DNA of 64,000 nucleotides from Volvox africanus (Eukaryota > Chlorophyta > Chlorophyceae > Chlamydomonadales > Volvocaceae), in contig BSDZ01000015.1 of assembly GCA_030268105.1 (NCBI GenBank), positions 1,116,001-1,180,000 of the forward strand. Direction: 5' to 3'. The first letter of the stretch is position 1; every line of letters starts with the position of its first letter. The position numbers were made by a program, and so were the translations under genes. The notes under the pieces are model-generated. The model saw nothing but the letters and a program-made list of their open reading frames with translations. It was not told the DNA's origin and did no database searches. Below, piece by piece: positions 23,801 to 36,700 of this stretch.

Positions 23801-25427
23801 GGCACTAGCGGGTCTTGTGCACAGGCATCACACCTCATCCACAACCATCATAACCGCAATCTACACGCGATATTTGTTGGATTGCACTTGCGCTGTAAAG
23901 GCCGGTTTGTTTTCCATGGTCTTTCTCCGTATTCCGTACTCCGTACTTTGCCCGAATACGGTGCTAACGTTTCTTCACCGTCAAACTTACGTGGTCACGT
24001 ACACTTATGTGCTTATTTTAGGCGGGCCAGCCGCGCTGGCGTGTGGTCAACCACCCGGAGGACTCGGCGCCGATGTTGCATTTGTCGTACCACGACGGTC
24101 AGCATTATAACAGTGTAAGGTGCGCAGACGACTTCGGAACGGGGCCGCCGACGCTAATCGTGATTCGTGGTGAAGGGACGATGGCGGCGAAGCCGCCACA
24201 ACGGCAGAAGGCGGTGAGAGCTGCGTCGACGTCATTGCAATCGGGTTATTTAAAATGAAATTGGTCAATTTGTTTCGCTTCTGTAACCAACTGCAGCTAC
24301 CTGGAACTAACTGTATTGCTGTAGGATATGTAGTTCGGCCTACGAATTCCGGACCCCAAACTGTATTTGTGTCTTTCTTCATCGCTGCCCTTCTCGTGTT
24401 GGTTCCCGCTTTATTTGGAGTCTTACTCCCGCCATATCGTCATATAGCCTTACTCCCGCCATATCGTCATATAGCCTTAGCGCGTATTTGTTGATTTTGC
24501 CAACTATATGAGGTAGGAGGTAGGAAGAGCAAAAACAAAGCAAATCAGCAGCGCCACGAGCGGGTAGGTACTTATGAGCAAACCTAGGGTCACGTACCTC
24601 AGTATGTACGCGTTAGGTACGTATTAGGTACGTGTTAGGTACGCCCTGGACCCAGCTGCTGTTGAGGCTCCTGCCCAAGAGCCTCTGCCTCCGGTGCTGC
24701 CGGGTACGAGACGCTGTCGGCCACCGGGAAGCCGTGCTGCTGACCCGCCATCGTGTGCGCTTGCTAGGGCGATGGCAATTGGGACGAGAAGGACGAGCGC
24801 CGGGTGGCTTCTAGTACGGCTTGTACGGATATGGCGTTGGTGCGTAGGGCCCTCGAGGAGGCGAGAGGGGATGCGGAGGCGGCTATAGAGCGAGTGATTG
24901 AAGCACTGGCAGCGGAGCCACCAGAGGCAGCGGAGGCCGAGGGCACGGCGCCGACGCCGCCCCCGCCATCAACGATGGAAATTGCTGGGAGTACGGAAGG
25001 CCTATCGGAGCAGGTCAATAGCAGTCAACCGATGGGCAGTAATGATATACCGGCGAGCGGTACAACAAGCCAAGGTTTGGCCACCGCCGCCGCTGTACAC
25101 CATGAAAACGCAGGCGGTGCCGCCACCACGGCAGCTTCACCAACCTCACCATCGGGGGGGGCGGGTAAGGGCATTCGACTGACGGGCCCGCGGGTCACGG
25201 TGGGTAAGGTGGGGGCACGTAAGGCCGTCAGTACGGCTGGGGCCCCCAGTAACAACAAGCCCTGTCCCTGTGGGTCGCATAAGAAGTATAAGGCCTGCTG
25301 CGGTCCGGCAGCGGCGGCGGCGGAGCGGCGGCGGGCGGCGGCAGCAGGTAACGCCACAGCGGAAGCGGACTCAGAGACTGACGCAGCACCTGTGTTGGTG
25401 GCTCAGGTCGCCGCGCTTGTCATTTAG
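20827..25427 (+). CDS. OTU-family deubiquitinase with UBA and SEC-C motifs (OTUD3/plant OTU7 type)
   Basis: Exons: 20827-20928, 21039-21147, 21827-21864, 22472-22600, 23205-23279, 24022-24213, 24768-25427; 434 residues, all phases consistent. It cleaves ubiquitin from substrates as a cysteine protease, probably in cytosol or nucleus. The N-terminus is Lys-rich. The OTU domain spans about residues 55-190: GLRIKEITGDGNCFFRALSD supplies the catalytic Asp and Cys, HQEDFTPFVEDDESFDSYIA is the conserved middle, and LSYHDGQHYNSVR supplies the catalytic His. A UBA-like helix bundle follows (about 225-262, TDMALVRRALEEARGDAEAA). A SEC-C zinc motif lies near the end (KPCPCGSHKKYKACCG, about 379-394). 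This domain order is that of the green-lineage OTU proteins with SEC-C. Low-complexity Ala/Gly/Thr linkers separate the last two domains. A TGTAA signal lies 77 bp past the stop. Confidence 0.92.
24422..24475. repeat. 27-bp unit repeated twice
   Basis: Two exact, adjacent 27-bp copies, beginning CTTACTCCCGCCATATCG, lie in the last intron of the OTU gene. Confidence 0.9.
24606..24643. repeat. 11-bp GTACGYRTTAG tandem repeat
   Basis: GTACGCGTTAG, GTACGTATTAG and GTACGTGTTAG stand in tandem and are followed by GTACG, in the last OTU intron. Confidence 0.85.
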
Positions 25428-25503
25428 CATTACCAAGGCCTTATGCTGCTAACAAAAGTTATAATGAAAAGTAGATGAAGGGGACTCACCTGTTGCCTCA
25501 ATT

Positions 25504-25508
25504 TGTAA
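25504..25508 (+). terminator. Putative polyadenylation signal of the OTU gene
   Basis: TGTAA, the first occurrence after the stop at 25427, at a short distance. Confidence 0.5.
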
Positions 25509-27908
25509 TAAGGGGTTAAGGAACGATTCATACTGCTGGTTAACATAATGAATGGATTTCGAAGGGTTGAGCGTAAACACATGAGAAATAGGAGTACATT
25601 TATTATTTCATTAAAGAATGCAGAATTCCCTCATTCCCTCACTTTGGGGACGAAGCTGTGCTACGCTAGCCTCTTGCTGTTTGGGGGCGACGGAGGAGAG
25701 TGGCAAGAGCTTGGCTGTCAAAGGGCGGAGGGCGAGTGAGGGGGAGGGGGAGGGGGAGGCTAAAGGGGAGGAGGTACGAGATGCAGATCAGCAGCAGCGG
25801 ATAAGATGAGGAAAAATAAAAGGACATGGCGTTTTTGCCTGGCATAGTAATAATAATATTTTAATCTTCAGGGGTTCAGGGTAATCTCTTCTGAAGGGGA
25901 GGGGAGTGAGGTCGGGGGGTAAGACCGAGAAACCCGGTGCGCAAAGCGGCACAGTATGACGCGGAGAAAACGGACAGGAACCCAAGCAATGGGCTTCCCG
26001 GTGGGTGGGTGGGTAGTGGTGATCAGGGTGAGACATTATCGACGGGAGCTCCGTAACGCGGGTGGCGAAGGAAGGCCCACGTGGAGCTCTGGTGGAATTG
26101 ACCCGCCGGTCCGTCTAGCCAGGACGGCGGTGGTGGTGAGGCTGAGGCGGCTGGTGGTGCTGGTGCACCAGTCTCAACGAAATGAAGGGCTGACAAAGGG
26201 GCGCGCAAGGAGCCATAAAGAAAAAAGTACGGCATACATGTACGTTTGTTTGACTTTTGCTCAACATGACATTATACACGAGATGGACATCGCACTTGGT
26301 AAAGTAATGACAATGCAGTTTGGATGGAGAATGGCTCCTGAGGTATTTGCGATTTTTATTTGCTTCTTATTATGTTTTCCGTCGGCGTGTGTTGTGGGTG
26401 GTTGGCAGTTGGTGAATCCCTGCTAACGAATGTGGACACGCAGACGTGTGCGTTCTCGTGCATTTCCCCCTAGAGTGTGTGTGCCCTCTCTTGCCCTTCT
26501 CTTATCCTCCGATGCGAAACCATATGATTTCCCCGATTTCAATATCCTCCCATCCCCCATTTTCCTGTCCATCTACCCATTACCCAACAAGTCCCCCATC
26601 CCCTCGTCCCTCCATCCCCCGATCCCTTCATCCTCCCATCCCCCGATCTCCCCATCCCCCCATCTTATATTTATATATATATTTATAGTTATAGTTATAT
26701 AGTCTGTGTGGTGTATATTTCTTAGCCCGTGCTGCCCCGGGGGCTCCTCCCTAGGCGCATCTGCTGCTATGGCGTTCCGGTGGATCACCGTCCGTGCAGC
26801 GACTGCAGGCTGCCCCCATTCCATCAGAGGAATCTCCCTCTCCCTCCCCCTCCCTTTTCACATACAAAGAAGGGACCATATCCCGAATGACCTGACGCAG
26901 TAAGTAGGTTAAGAACACTACTCGAATGGCTGAAAGGAGGTTTTAGGGGTAAAACTCTAAGATCCTAAATCGCAACTAAACGGAGAGCTCCTTGCGAATG
27001 GCACCCCATAGTTTGGTTAGCCAACCTCTCAAATATAGACAGTATGGAATTGAGATTGGACACACTAACATAGCACGACAAGTGTGCTGGGTACGACAGC
27101 GTTGTCACGAAGTCAAGTTGAAAACAAACAGGACTAAAGGCTTTTTTGCGACTGTACGGCTGATGATGTCATTACAAAGACTGGCCTGTTGACCGAGCAG
27201 GGAAGCCACTCGGAGAGCGCAGCCTGGGGTGTTCCGTACATATAATACGGCAACCACCGGTGCTGTATTAAAAATTTAACTGCCGATGACGTGGGCCTCA
27301 TACAAACGACACCATCCGTACGTTATGATGACCCAATTATTAGCTACCACCACCAACAACAACAACAATAACAACACATCCAACACAATAAACGTGTATG
27401 CAGCAACGCAGGCTGCGTGAAACGAACCTAGCAAGATGCCATCGTGTTGTACTGAAGCTACAGTCCGTACGGCATGTTAGGCGGGTCTCCGAACCCATCT
27501 CATCGCCCGAACGTCAACGAAACTGAAGTCCAAACTCCGGCGCTGCAGCATTGTTCTCACCTTACTCCTTAAAACGTTTTTTATCTTTGAAGATTGCCAC
27601 GCACCCCAGCTGTACTCGATCTGGGGCCAATATTTGATAATTATCCCGCTGCGTCCGTTCGTCTGTCCGTCCGTCAGCCAACCGCCACTGCCCACCAGCT
27701 ACTGCCCGCTGCCTATCTAAATGCCTGTCCCTTCTGTCTCTCCCTCGCGCAGCTCAACGCCCCCCCTCACAACTCCCCCCCCATTGTCCACCAAAACCAC
27801 CCGTTTATTTATGAAATAAACGACAGCCGAAATCCGATTTACTCCCAAACGGCCAGCCAAAGTTTCAAAATGTAACCTGGCGCGTAGCCTGAGCTGTTCA
27901 TGGCGTTG
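25509..27908. other. Intergenic region without a recognised gene
   Basis: A G-rich purine tract lies near 25726-25775, and a C/T-rich tract of CATCCCCC-like words at about 26545-26665. The GC-rich stretch 26725-26830 has open frames on both strands but no family motif. No gene is supported. Confidence 0.4.
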
Positions 27909-28142
27909 TTAGAGGATGATCGCCAACAGCAGAATGGTTCCCCAAATAGGTGTGGTCAAGATGATGATGGGGATGGCGATGATCGCCAGCGGGATCAAGA
28001 TAGGCGCCGTCAGCACCATGAGCACGCCAAGGATGAAGGGCACGATGTGCGGAAACACAACCACACCGAGCAGCAGCGGAAACCAAACCGGGCTGGTCAC
28101 GAAGAGCGAAATACCCAACAAGGATGCGGTGATAAGGCCCAT
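27909..28142 (-). CDS. Small, very hydrophobic protein with proline-punctuated hairpin
   Basis: An unbroken 77-residue frame starts at an ATG in strong context (CCACCATGG) with an in-frame TAG eight codons upstream, so the start is well set. Nearly the whole chain is hydrophobic: one segment from about residue 4, a second from about 40, with prolines spaced through both (SPVWFPLLLG, FPHIVPFILG, TAPILIPLAI, AIPIIILTTP). The third codon positions are mostly G or C, as in the sure genes nearby, which argues for real coding. I do not recognise the family. The shape recalls the oleosin or caleosin hairpin with a proline knot, or a tiny two-span membrane protein of the ER or lipid droplet; this is inference. 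It has no introns. Confidence 0.5.
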   Translation of the reverse strand: MGLITASLLGISLFVTSPVWFPLLLGVVVFPHIVPFILGVLMVLTAPILIPLAIIAIPIIILTTPIWGTILLLAIIL

Positions 28143-29199
28143 GGTGGTAGTAAGGAGAGCGCCCTACAATCTGGTAGGTTTTGATGCTATGCTGCTGTTG
28201 ATGGCGCCGGGAAGTATTGGAGCTTCCGTCCAGTTTCGTTTTCCTTCAGGGTGCAGGAACGCTGTGGAAGAGATGAACCTCGCTAGGTTGATTTTTGCGC
28301 TCTTGATTAGTCTGCTGTTCCTTCTGTCGGGTAGCGTTATGTGCGTGAAGAGAGTGTTGCATCAGAGGCCATGGGATTTTGGAAAGATGCTTCTGCCAGA
28401 GTCGGAAAAGCAGCGGCTGCGCTTCTTTTGAGGGTTATGAAGCTTTTGTGAAAGTAGGCTGGCGCACGCGCACGTGCGGTGCATGCAGCTGTCTGTGGTG
28501 AACCCAAGAACGTGACGGCCCTCCGTGTCCTACGTACGCTGTCTTCGGCACTTTGGCTGGGCTCAAGAGTGTTTTCCCTCTCGAAATAGCCTACTTTTCC
28601 TTGTTTACGTTATAATAATATGAATAAAATAATGGTAACAGTGGAATAAAATAGTTCTTCCTTGTGCGTAATGGCCTAAACTTGCATGAGCAAGGAACGT
28701 TAACGCAATCGAGTAATCGTTTGGAATGCGGGCCCGTGGGTCCGTTGTTTCAGCCTATACTGCCGCTCCTAGTAATAAACCCGAAGTTTTAAGAATCATA
28801 AAAATGTAGATTTCCTGGATATTATTGGTTACCTTGATTATTATTGGTTATTATCTTGGTTCTTCGTCCCCGTTATAGCCTGGTTGCACTCTTTGGGTGA
28901 CTCGAAGAAGTTTTAGTCCAGGGTGATCTGGTTTGATCTTAACCCTGATAAATAAAGTTTTTTTTATCTTAATATTCGACTAACAGATTGTTATTGGTGC
29001 TTGCAGGAGGATAGTCCAGTCAGCTCCGGAACTTGTCAACTGTTCCATCTCCGATACCTTTTTTTCGTGCATCACCACAAGGGACTGGAAAGTCGAAATC
29101 CAACACTTAATCATCTGGTAGTGATTGTCTTGTATGCAGTTTCTCCTGAACCTGCCATCGTTGCAATCTCGTTGTATTTTCTCGTCATATTCGAAAAGG
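28143..29199. other. Intergenic region upstream of the cupredoxin gene
   Basis: No supported exon. The stretch from about 28590 to 28980 is AT-rich and probably carries the promoter and 5' leader of the cupredoxin gene. Confidence 0.4.
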
Positions 29200-30386
29200 A
29201 TGCAAGCTCGCAGCAGTAGCCGCTTGCACATTTCGCAGGGTCGTGGCAAGTGCTCTGGTATTCGACCATGGCTTTTACAACTTCGGCCCCAGCGTTGGGT
29301 TCAGCAACCGACTTGCGCCAGCCTTCGACAGAACTCCATTATCGCTGATGTTGGCGACGAACCTTGCGGCGCCCCAGCGGCTCACGCCTCAGGCACGAGC
29401 CGTCGACATGCTCTCAGCCTGTTAGCTGGCAGCGCCGTTGCTCTGACCTCCATCGCTGTCGACATGGTTGCGCCAAGCACAGCATTCGGAGCCCTTAAGG
29501 ACTACAACCTTGATCCAAGTGAACCTATTGAGGAAGTTGCCGTCCAGCTCGGCACAGAAGACGGCCAGTACGTATTCATCCCTAGCACGTTGGAGCTTAC
29601 GGCGGGAAAAGTTTACAAACTGAAGCTCCGAAACCCTTCTACGTCAACGCACTACTTTACTGCTTTCGAGTTTGCTGAAAAGGTAACAACCGGAAACCAA
29701 GACGCTCGTGGTGTGTCGGTTTCCTCGTTCTTGGAATCTGTCGAAATCTCACACGAGAAGCTCTTGGGGCTGAAGTAAGGGGAAGTCGCAAAATGCGTAA
29801 TGCACAGCACCAAGGCCGTCGCCACCCAACTCGCCATGATGTGGGGCTTCCGGCCACTGGGCATATCACATAGCAAATTTCATGGCATTACGCTGTTGCT
29901 GTGCATACTGATATCAGATCTGACTTGCATACTAAATCCGACCTATTATTGGTTCTGGAGCGCTGTAGTTGTAAGCAGTAGGGTAGCAGGTACGTACCGG
30001 GTAAGGCTTTGTCGCCCGCCGCTGCTGCAGCGCTCTCTCTTATTGGTTCTGGAGCTATCGGTTCTGGGGAGTCTGGGGAAAACGTGTGTCGTTGACCCAC
30101 ATGGTGTCTTCGGTTTGTGTTTTTGTGGTTCGGTGCTTAGGATGAATTGGCAGGCTGTTGCTCTTCCTTCTGCTTTTGCTGTTTGCAGGTGTTTTCGATT
30201 ATGGTTTTGGCGGGTGATCCTGCTGTGGAGGTCAAGGGAGGGATTCAGGAGGTGGCGCTGAAGGCGGGTGCATCCGCGACCTGGATCTTCATCCCCATCA
30301 AACCCGGCAAATACCCGCTGCGCTGCACCGTCAAGGGACATGACGCGATGGTGGGTCAGATCGTCATCAAGCGGTCCATCCCGTGA
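29200..30386 (+). CDS. Thylakoid-lumen cupredoxin-like protein
   Basis: Exons 29200-29682 and 30189-30386; 226 residues. It is a predicted type 1 copper protein for electron transfer or copper handling in the thylakoid lumen. The N-terminus is basic and Ser-rich like a plastid transit peptide. A twin-arginine signal follows (SGTSRRHALSLLAGSAVAL, RR at 68-69) and ends near STAFGA (about 93-98), so the route is plastid import and then Tat. The mature part is a cupredoxin fold. Likely copper ligands are His151 (THYFTAFEF), Cys207, His212 and Met215 in RCTVKGHDAMVG, the plastocyanin/azurin-like C-x4-H-x2-M arrangement. It is longer than plastocyanin and lacks its acidic patch sequence, so it is not plastocyanin itself. 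The start is uncertain: in-frame ATGs at 29125 and 29134 are also open. Confidence 0.82.
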
Positions 30387-30946
30387 CGAGCACAGCCCAT
30401 TATCACACCCTTGCAAAATACGGTGAAGATTGGAAGAGAGCCGGGCGGTGAAGATGCGGGAAAAAGCGGAAAGAAGCGGTGAAGAATGTGTATGTGTATG
30501 TGTATGTGTTTGTATCAGAGAGAGAAGTGCGGGTTTTGAGTTTCTGATGAGTCATTATGGACGGGTATGATACGGGTGGACGTACATGTGCAGTCCTCCT
30601 GCCAACTGAGCTGTGAGTGGTGAGCTAATTCAAAAGTAGTTTTGGCGGGATGAGAAATGCGTCGAAATGAGAAATGCCGGGGATAGGTGGACATGCAGCA
30701 TCCCAGCCGTCCTCGCCGTCCGGGCCGTGAGCTGCCGCAATCCTTCCATCACAACTTGTGCCAGAAGAACCATTGACTGCTGATCGTGTTTCGGTGCAGT
30801 TTTGTGGCCGTCTCCCGAAACGGGGATGTTTTCTCGAGATCTGTTAGGCGTGTGAAGTGGCGTGTGAAGTGTGCGGTGTGAGGGGGGCGGAAAGAGACAC
30901 ATGCACACACACACACACACACTCTTTTATGTATTAACATCCTTGA

Positions 30947-30951
30947 TGTAA
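30947..30951 (+). terminator. Putative polyadenylation signal of the cupredoxin gene
   Basis: TGTAA about 560 bp past the cupredoxin stop. Confidence 0.4.
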
Positions 30952-32276
30952 AAAGAAAGGAGACATTTCATCCAAACCATTTTTGCAACTGATCTTCGTG
31001 AAGTAGCAAAGTTCTGACATGGCGGCTAAGAACTCTTTAAGTATTCCACTTCTCTATTGAGTAGAGTTGTTCTTGTGCGCTTAGTGAAGTAGGTTGTCTT
31101 CTGACAATTGAAGCTACAGCCCATGCAGGACATGGTACTGGGGCAGTAACCACCATGATGATGCAGATCCCGAGCAGATATGAGGACCAATCAATCAATA
31201 TGACATATTTCGGAATCAATCGAAACAATCAGGCCACCCGTCATCGTCTCGGTGAAAAGCAACGTTTTCGTCATTTCACGGCCGTTTGACACCATGACCA
31301 CCACCAGCTCCTCTACCCATCCAATGCAATGTTCCCACCAACCACTGTCATCACATCACTATCATCACTGCGACCACAAGAGGGGCCAATACACCACCAC
31401 CTACGACGTTAGTAGTCCATCCCCAGCTGGGCGCGGCATCCCGCCATTGGCCCGAATAGTGGTCAAAGACTAAACACATATGGCACACATGTTGTTAGCA
31501 CGAGGGCCCTGAACCCCCCCATTCTTCTCCGCCACCTGGGATCAGCAGCCAGCCAGTCGGATGTCTTTGTAACCACCACCCAATTGTTTTTCTATCTTGT
31601 CTCCTTGCGACGTAGCGCAACAGGTGAACGGGCTGATTTGTGATGTACGTGTTAGCACATGGTACTGCCACATGTTCACCTGTTCTGCAAAATGAGACTA
31701 GAATTCTTTTCTCTCTGCCAAAAACCCAGAAACGGGTAAATGTCACACGAGCACGATGTGGGCGAGGAGGAGCAGGAGCAGCAGGAAGACGGGAAGGGAG
31801 ATAATTCCCCCAGAGAAGGGAAAGACAAATATACTTCCATCAAGTCCTAGCCGGAGGTTCATCAAAACCCTATCGCTCCAGCCAACGGCCTGCAACGTTT
31901 GCGACCGATCCTGCTCTGCATCAATAGGCTAACAAGTCAGGGTTCAGGTTACGTTAGCACCACCTGCCCCCGTCCCCCTCAAATTTCCCCCAATAATATC
32001 GGGTCTCGTGTCTTCGCCTTCTCACCAACAACCAGCCGCAATCCACCAACGTTCCAACAGGCTTGATTCCCCCACCCGGGTGTGTCCTCAAGTGTTGTCT
32101 CTGTCTCATGATGATCATGATGATGATGATAAGAGAGATCCCAAGGTGGGCCCCTCCATGAGGTGGTGTGATTGTGCGACCCCTCAACTTCCCCTACCCT
32201 CACACCGCACCGCCCCTATATCGTAGAGCGATTATGTAAAACTCGTATGCTTTCTTCTCCTCCATTATTGCTCATC

Positions 32277-32300
32277 GATGGATGGATGGATGGATGGATA
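32277..32300. repeat. (GATG)n microsatellite
   Basis: Six GATG units in a row. Confidence 0.85.
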
Positions 32301-33416
32301 GGTGTTGCCATGCCATGCTGTCCTTGAAGCCTCCAACAAAGGGAGCTTCAGGGCTTTTGGCGGATTGACGGTGATGATGATCATAATGATCATGATGACA
32401 TAAAACGGAAACTAAAACCCACAAAGCCACAAATCCGATAAACATTTTGAGCTAATACCTGCGTAGTCTCCAAGTGCCACTTAAGGTGACGATGTGAGTG
32501 GTGTATGTCAGCAGAGAGCGACATGCACGATACACGATATCGTCACCGTACCTTCTGCCGTACAGTATCACAACTGTTCCTCCAGCAGGACAGGCAAACC
32601 GGATACACATGCACACACATACATGTCGCCAGTCCTGTACGACACAGCGAGTCATTTAAAAAAAGCCATCTGCAGTCCTCCACCCCCACCCCCAACTACA
32701 CCCTACATCACATCAAACAGTACAACAGAAAGGAAGAGTCGCACGTTTTCCTGTCCTCTCTAATTAAATTCGCTGTCGTACTGCTCTCCGAAACCACGCA
32801 CACACATATATTCATTCACCTGCCGGTTTGCCCCTTCGTGTACCAAACCTGCAAATCGTGGCCCATACAGATATGCCTATCCAGTCCAGTGAAGACCAAC
32901 ACAATATGCCACAGCGACTTAATGGGATGCGCTATGACATGTTGAGGCATATTGTGACATGCTATGGCACGCCTTCGCTGAAGCCTTGGCCATTTGCATC
33001 AAATGGCCAAGGGAATATGACAAGGTCAACGGCGGAAATAAAGCATGGGGCTGCCCCCCCCCCTCCAACGCCGTGACCCGTATTACCGGGATTGATCGAC
33101 TGACTCATCGATCTATCAATCTCAACTGACAACTGACAAACCGACATAACCAAAACCCACTACCACCGAGCTGCTGCACTTCCCTATCCACCCGCTAAGG
33201 CTAGCACAAACTCCCACACGAGGCCCGAGGAAGAGACTTATCGACCCTACCCCAACTCTGGCATTACGGTGTGCAATTGTCGTGAACCAAAACACCGCAC
33301 GCACACAAATCGCCATCAGTACAACCTGTGCGTGCCTCCACCTCCACCTCCACCATCCTCAGCATCCTTCCCTCACATGACCTAGCCTCAAGCCAAGACG
33401 GCCCACACCCCTTCCC

Positions 33417-33421
33417 TTACA
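33417..33421 (-). terminator. Putative polyadenylation signal of the F-box/ankyrin gene
   Basis: TGTAA on the minus strand, about 340 bp past the stop at 33763. Confidence 0.4.
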
Positions 33422-33610
33422 TCCCAAATTTCATACGTTGCAGATCCAATAGCGAACATGGCATGCTGCCCGCCACATACCCAGGAGGACGGTCTAAATT
33501 TGAGCTTGGATTCGTTCGTACATTCGGAGGAAACTTATAACCTAACGGAAAGCACACTGTTGGGTGGGTCAGTTGCACTCAACCTGAGTGTGGGCTGCTC
33601 CCGATGCTCG

Positions 33611-33644
33611 CGTGTGTGTGTATGTGTATGTGTGTGTGTGTGTG
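33611..33644. repeat. (GT)n microsatellite
   Basis: An interrupted GT run lies in the 3' flank of the F-box/ankyrin gene. Confidence 0.85.
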
Positions 33645-33762
33645 ATAAGCTACACACGACACCACATTTAAGAGAGAACATGCAGCCCAACAACGTACAA
33701 ACTCCCAACAGAATCCTTGTGACAGAATCGCAAACGATGTCGTACACGCCACGGATCACGCC

Positions 33763-36700
33763 TCAGTGTAACTTCCCGGAGCGCCTGAGCCAGTCCGCCA
33801 CGTCGTTACGGCCGCACTGGAGCGCTACCTTGTACGCCTTCAGCGGGATGGTTTTATGTGGTAGGAGGGGGACGTCGAGATGCCGGGAGAGGGAACGATT
33901 TTAGGAAGGGGCGGTGTTGGGTGGGCGAGAGGGTGAAGTCGAAAAACCCGAATCCTGGTGCTGATACTGGAGGAACGAGGACTAACTAACCGTGAGGATC
34001 GGATGATGGCTGACGTCATGAAGTGGAAAGGAGCTGTGATGTACACTACGTAGTCGCCACGGCCCAAATTTGAAGCAGTAAAAAGGAACAGAGAAACCGT
34101 CATTATGTATACTATCGGCTTTTATATGAGAGGTGGGGACACCGGTGGGGGGTTCAATACCGGCGAAGGACATCATCGCGCTGAGGAGATGGACCGGGTC
34201 TGTCCTCCGGCTCCCTCAACGGGAGGGTGGGCAAGGGCTGCGTGGCGGCTAACCGGCCGGCAGCGGTACGCGGGCGGCGAATAGGGGAATAGACGGGGGA
34301 CCGGGATACAGGGACCTGGCTGTTGAGGAGCTAAACAATTAACCACCATGCACAAGGGACATGCCAACAAAGACGGCACATCGGCCTGGCCGCCCACATC
34401 TGTAGCGGCGTGGCTTCCCCGGCCCGCCCGGCCCCGAGCGTGAAAAGAAAACAAAACACAAAACCCGTACTAAACCATGCACGAGGCATCCGCTGCCGCT
34501 GCGCTATTGCTATTGATACTGCTGATGTACATGATGTGAAACACGGGAATATCACTTTTGGGCGTCTCAAAAAACGGACGATCCCAACAGCGAGGGGTTT
34601 TCCGAAGCCCCGCTTCAGCCAGTTATTATAAAACTAAGGCTAGGCTCCCCATTCGGTGGTTTCAGGACGTCTTCCTGGTCGAGCCGTACATTCCTAAACC
34701 CTAGTCGGTGTCGTACCTGGCTCGTGACGGGACAGCCGTGCGCCACCATCCACCGCATCACCTCCTGGCGGCACCGAATCAGTAACCGAGTGCCAGCGCC
34801 GCCAGCGCCATCAGCGCCGCCGCTTCCCGCCAACGAGCCCAAGTACAGCTCGCCCTGTACTGCACGCGGAAGTACGTCAGCGGACCAGGGACAGCCCAAC
34901 CGTCGCAGCGCCGCCAGCATGGCGGTATCGGAGTTAGCGCCGGCGGCCAGCAGCGCGTCACCGCGGCGCCCCATGGGACATCCCTGCGGAGGAGGGAAGT
35001 CCGGGAAGGAGGGGTTTTGGGAGATCCATGTGACAGCGGACCACTTCTTTTTCTATTTCCCGAGAGTGGACGATATAACGAACGCGTTGCTGCAACGAAA
35101 CTGACACGCAAGTCCAGGAGGATAACATCGGAGATTAAATAAGTTAATTACTATTTTTTCATTTTCTAATTTAATTTAATTAATCAAATTCTTATCATTT
35201 ACTAAATAATTACGAGCGGGTTGGGGTGGGTGAGATGAGGTGGGGCGTTATAGTACAAGGCGGTTACCAGGTGCATATCGACATATCTGGATTCTCCACT
35301 GGGTTGAGTCGGAAAATTGGGACGGGCCGGCGCTTGGTTTCTATTTGTCAAAAAGGCTCCCTCACACCCCGGCTTAGGGAGTTAAGGGTAGACGCCCCAC
35401 TCGGTAAGCAAGCTGCCTTTCCTCACCCCTCCCACTTGCCTGTGCTGCCATCCACTCAACCAGCCGAATGCACCCAGAAGCCGCAGCCGCCGCAAAGGTC
35501 TGGGCCGTCCATCTGAAGCCCCGCGCCCGCAACCACTCAACTCTCGCCCTGCTGCCCATCAGCGCTGCAGCCCCCATCGCCTCCTCCCGGTCCACCTCGC
35601 CACCCGCAGGACAGCCATGCTGCTCCAACCACTGCAACGGTGCCAGGCAGTCACGACCACGGTCCGGGCTTGGAACCAGGCTGCCGCTACTGCCACCGCC
35701 ACCGCTACTGCTGCCGGCGACGGCGACGGCTTCACTGCCGCCGCCGCAGCTGCAGCAGCCCGAAAACGCAGCGGCCCTGTACGCCTGCGGTCGCAAGATG
35801 GCGGCGGCGGCGGCGGCGGCTGCTTCACCGGGCCCCCTACCACCGGCGCCCTCCGCAGGTATGGCGGCGGCAGCGGTAGCAGCCCCCGTTTCAGCGCCGC
35901 TGCTAACACCGTCGCCACTGGCCGACGTCGAAGTTGGTGCTCCCGCGGCTTTGTCTAACAATATTTGCATGGCGGCGACGCTGCCGGATTTAGCCGCTGC
36001 CTCCAAAGCAATGGGGGAAGGCCTGACGCCGCGGGACAGCAGGATGAGCATAACCTGCGGATTCCGGTGCGGTACAATACAATCCATTAATTAAGATGAA
36101 TAATAGCATTCGTAACAATAACAATAAAATATTTCTTTACAAATTATTATGAAAATATTAGTAGTACATAATGATTACAAGTTTCTGTGAACTCGCAAGG
36201 CCCGGAAAAACCAAGAGGCTCAAGGACCGGAAAGCATTCTAGACCATAAAAATAACTTATAATACGGCCTTCATGATTGCTGAGCGGGGACCGTACCTCG
36301 CAGTGCCCGCCCTCCGCCGCCGCCTCCAGGGCCTCCAGATCCGGATCCACCTGTTGTACCAACCATCGTACAGCAGCCACATGGCCGCCTGCCGCCGCCA
36401 TTGCCAGCACCCAATGCCACTGCGCCGGTGTCATCGGCCGCACCAGCCGCTCCTTAAGCCACTGCAGCATCTCCACCCGACCTTCTATTGCGGCCTGATG
36501 CACCGCCGCCAATGACGTTGCCGCGTCGCCGCTCGTCAAATTGGCCGTGACCCACATCACCGCCGCAACATCGCCGCCGCCAGCAGCAGCAACGAACGTT
36601 AACGTATCGATATCTGCACCGAGATCCTTCAACCAGGCCAGCGTCTTGATGTCACCGCGACGCGCCGCGGTGGAAGTCGCGCGGCACGAGAGTACGGCAT

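Larger units (their letters stand above)
30952..33762. other. Region between two convergent genes, no gene seen
   Basis: It holds the 3' flanks of the cupredoxin gene (+) and the F-box/ankyrin gene (-), a GATG tetramer run (32277-32300) and a GT tract (33611-33644). No frame with family motifs was found. Confidence 0.4.

Noticed and set aside
27916..28431. 171-codon plus-strand frame
   Set aside because: It is antisense to the small hydrophobic protein, Met-rich and without a recognisable domain.
35374..36094. Open frames on the plus strand antisense to the F-box/ankyrin exon 2
   Set aside because: GC-rich codons leave the opposite strand open; the minus frame carries the ankyrin-type repeats and correct splice phases.
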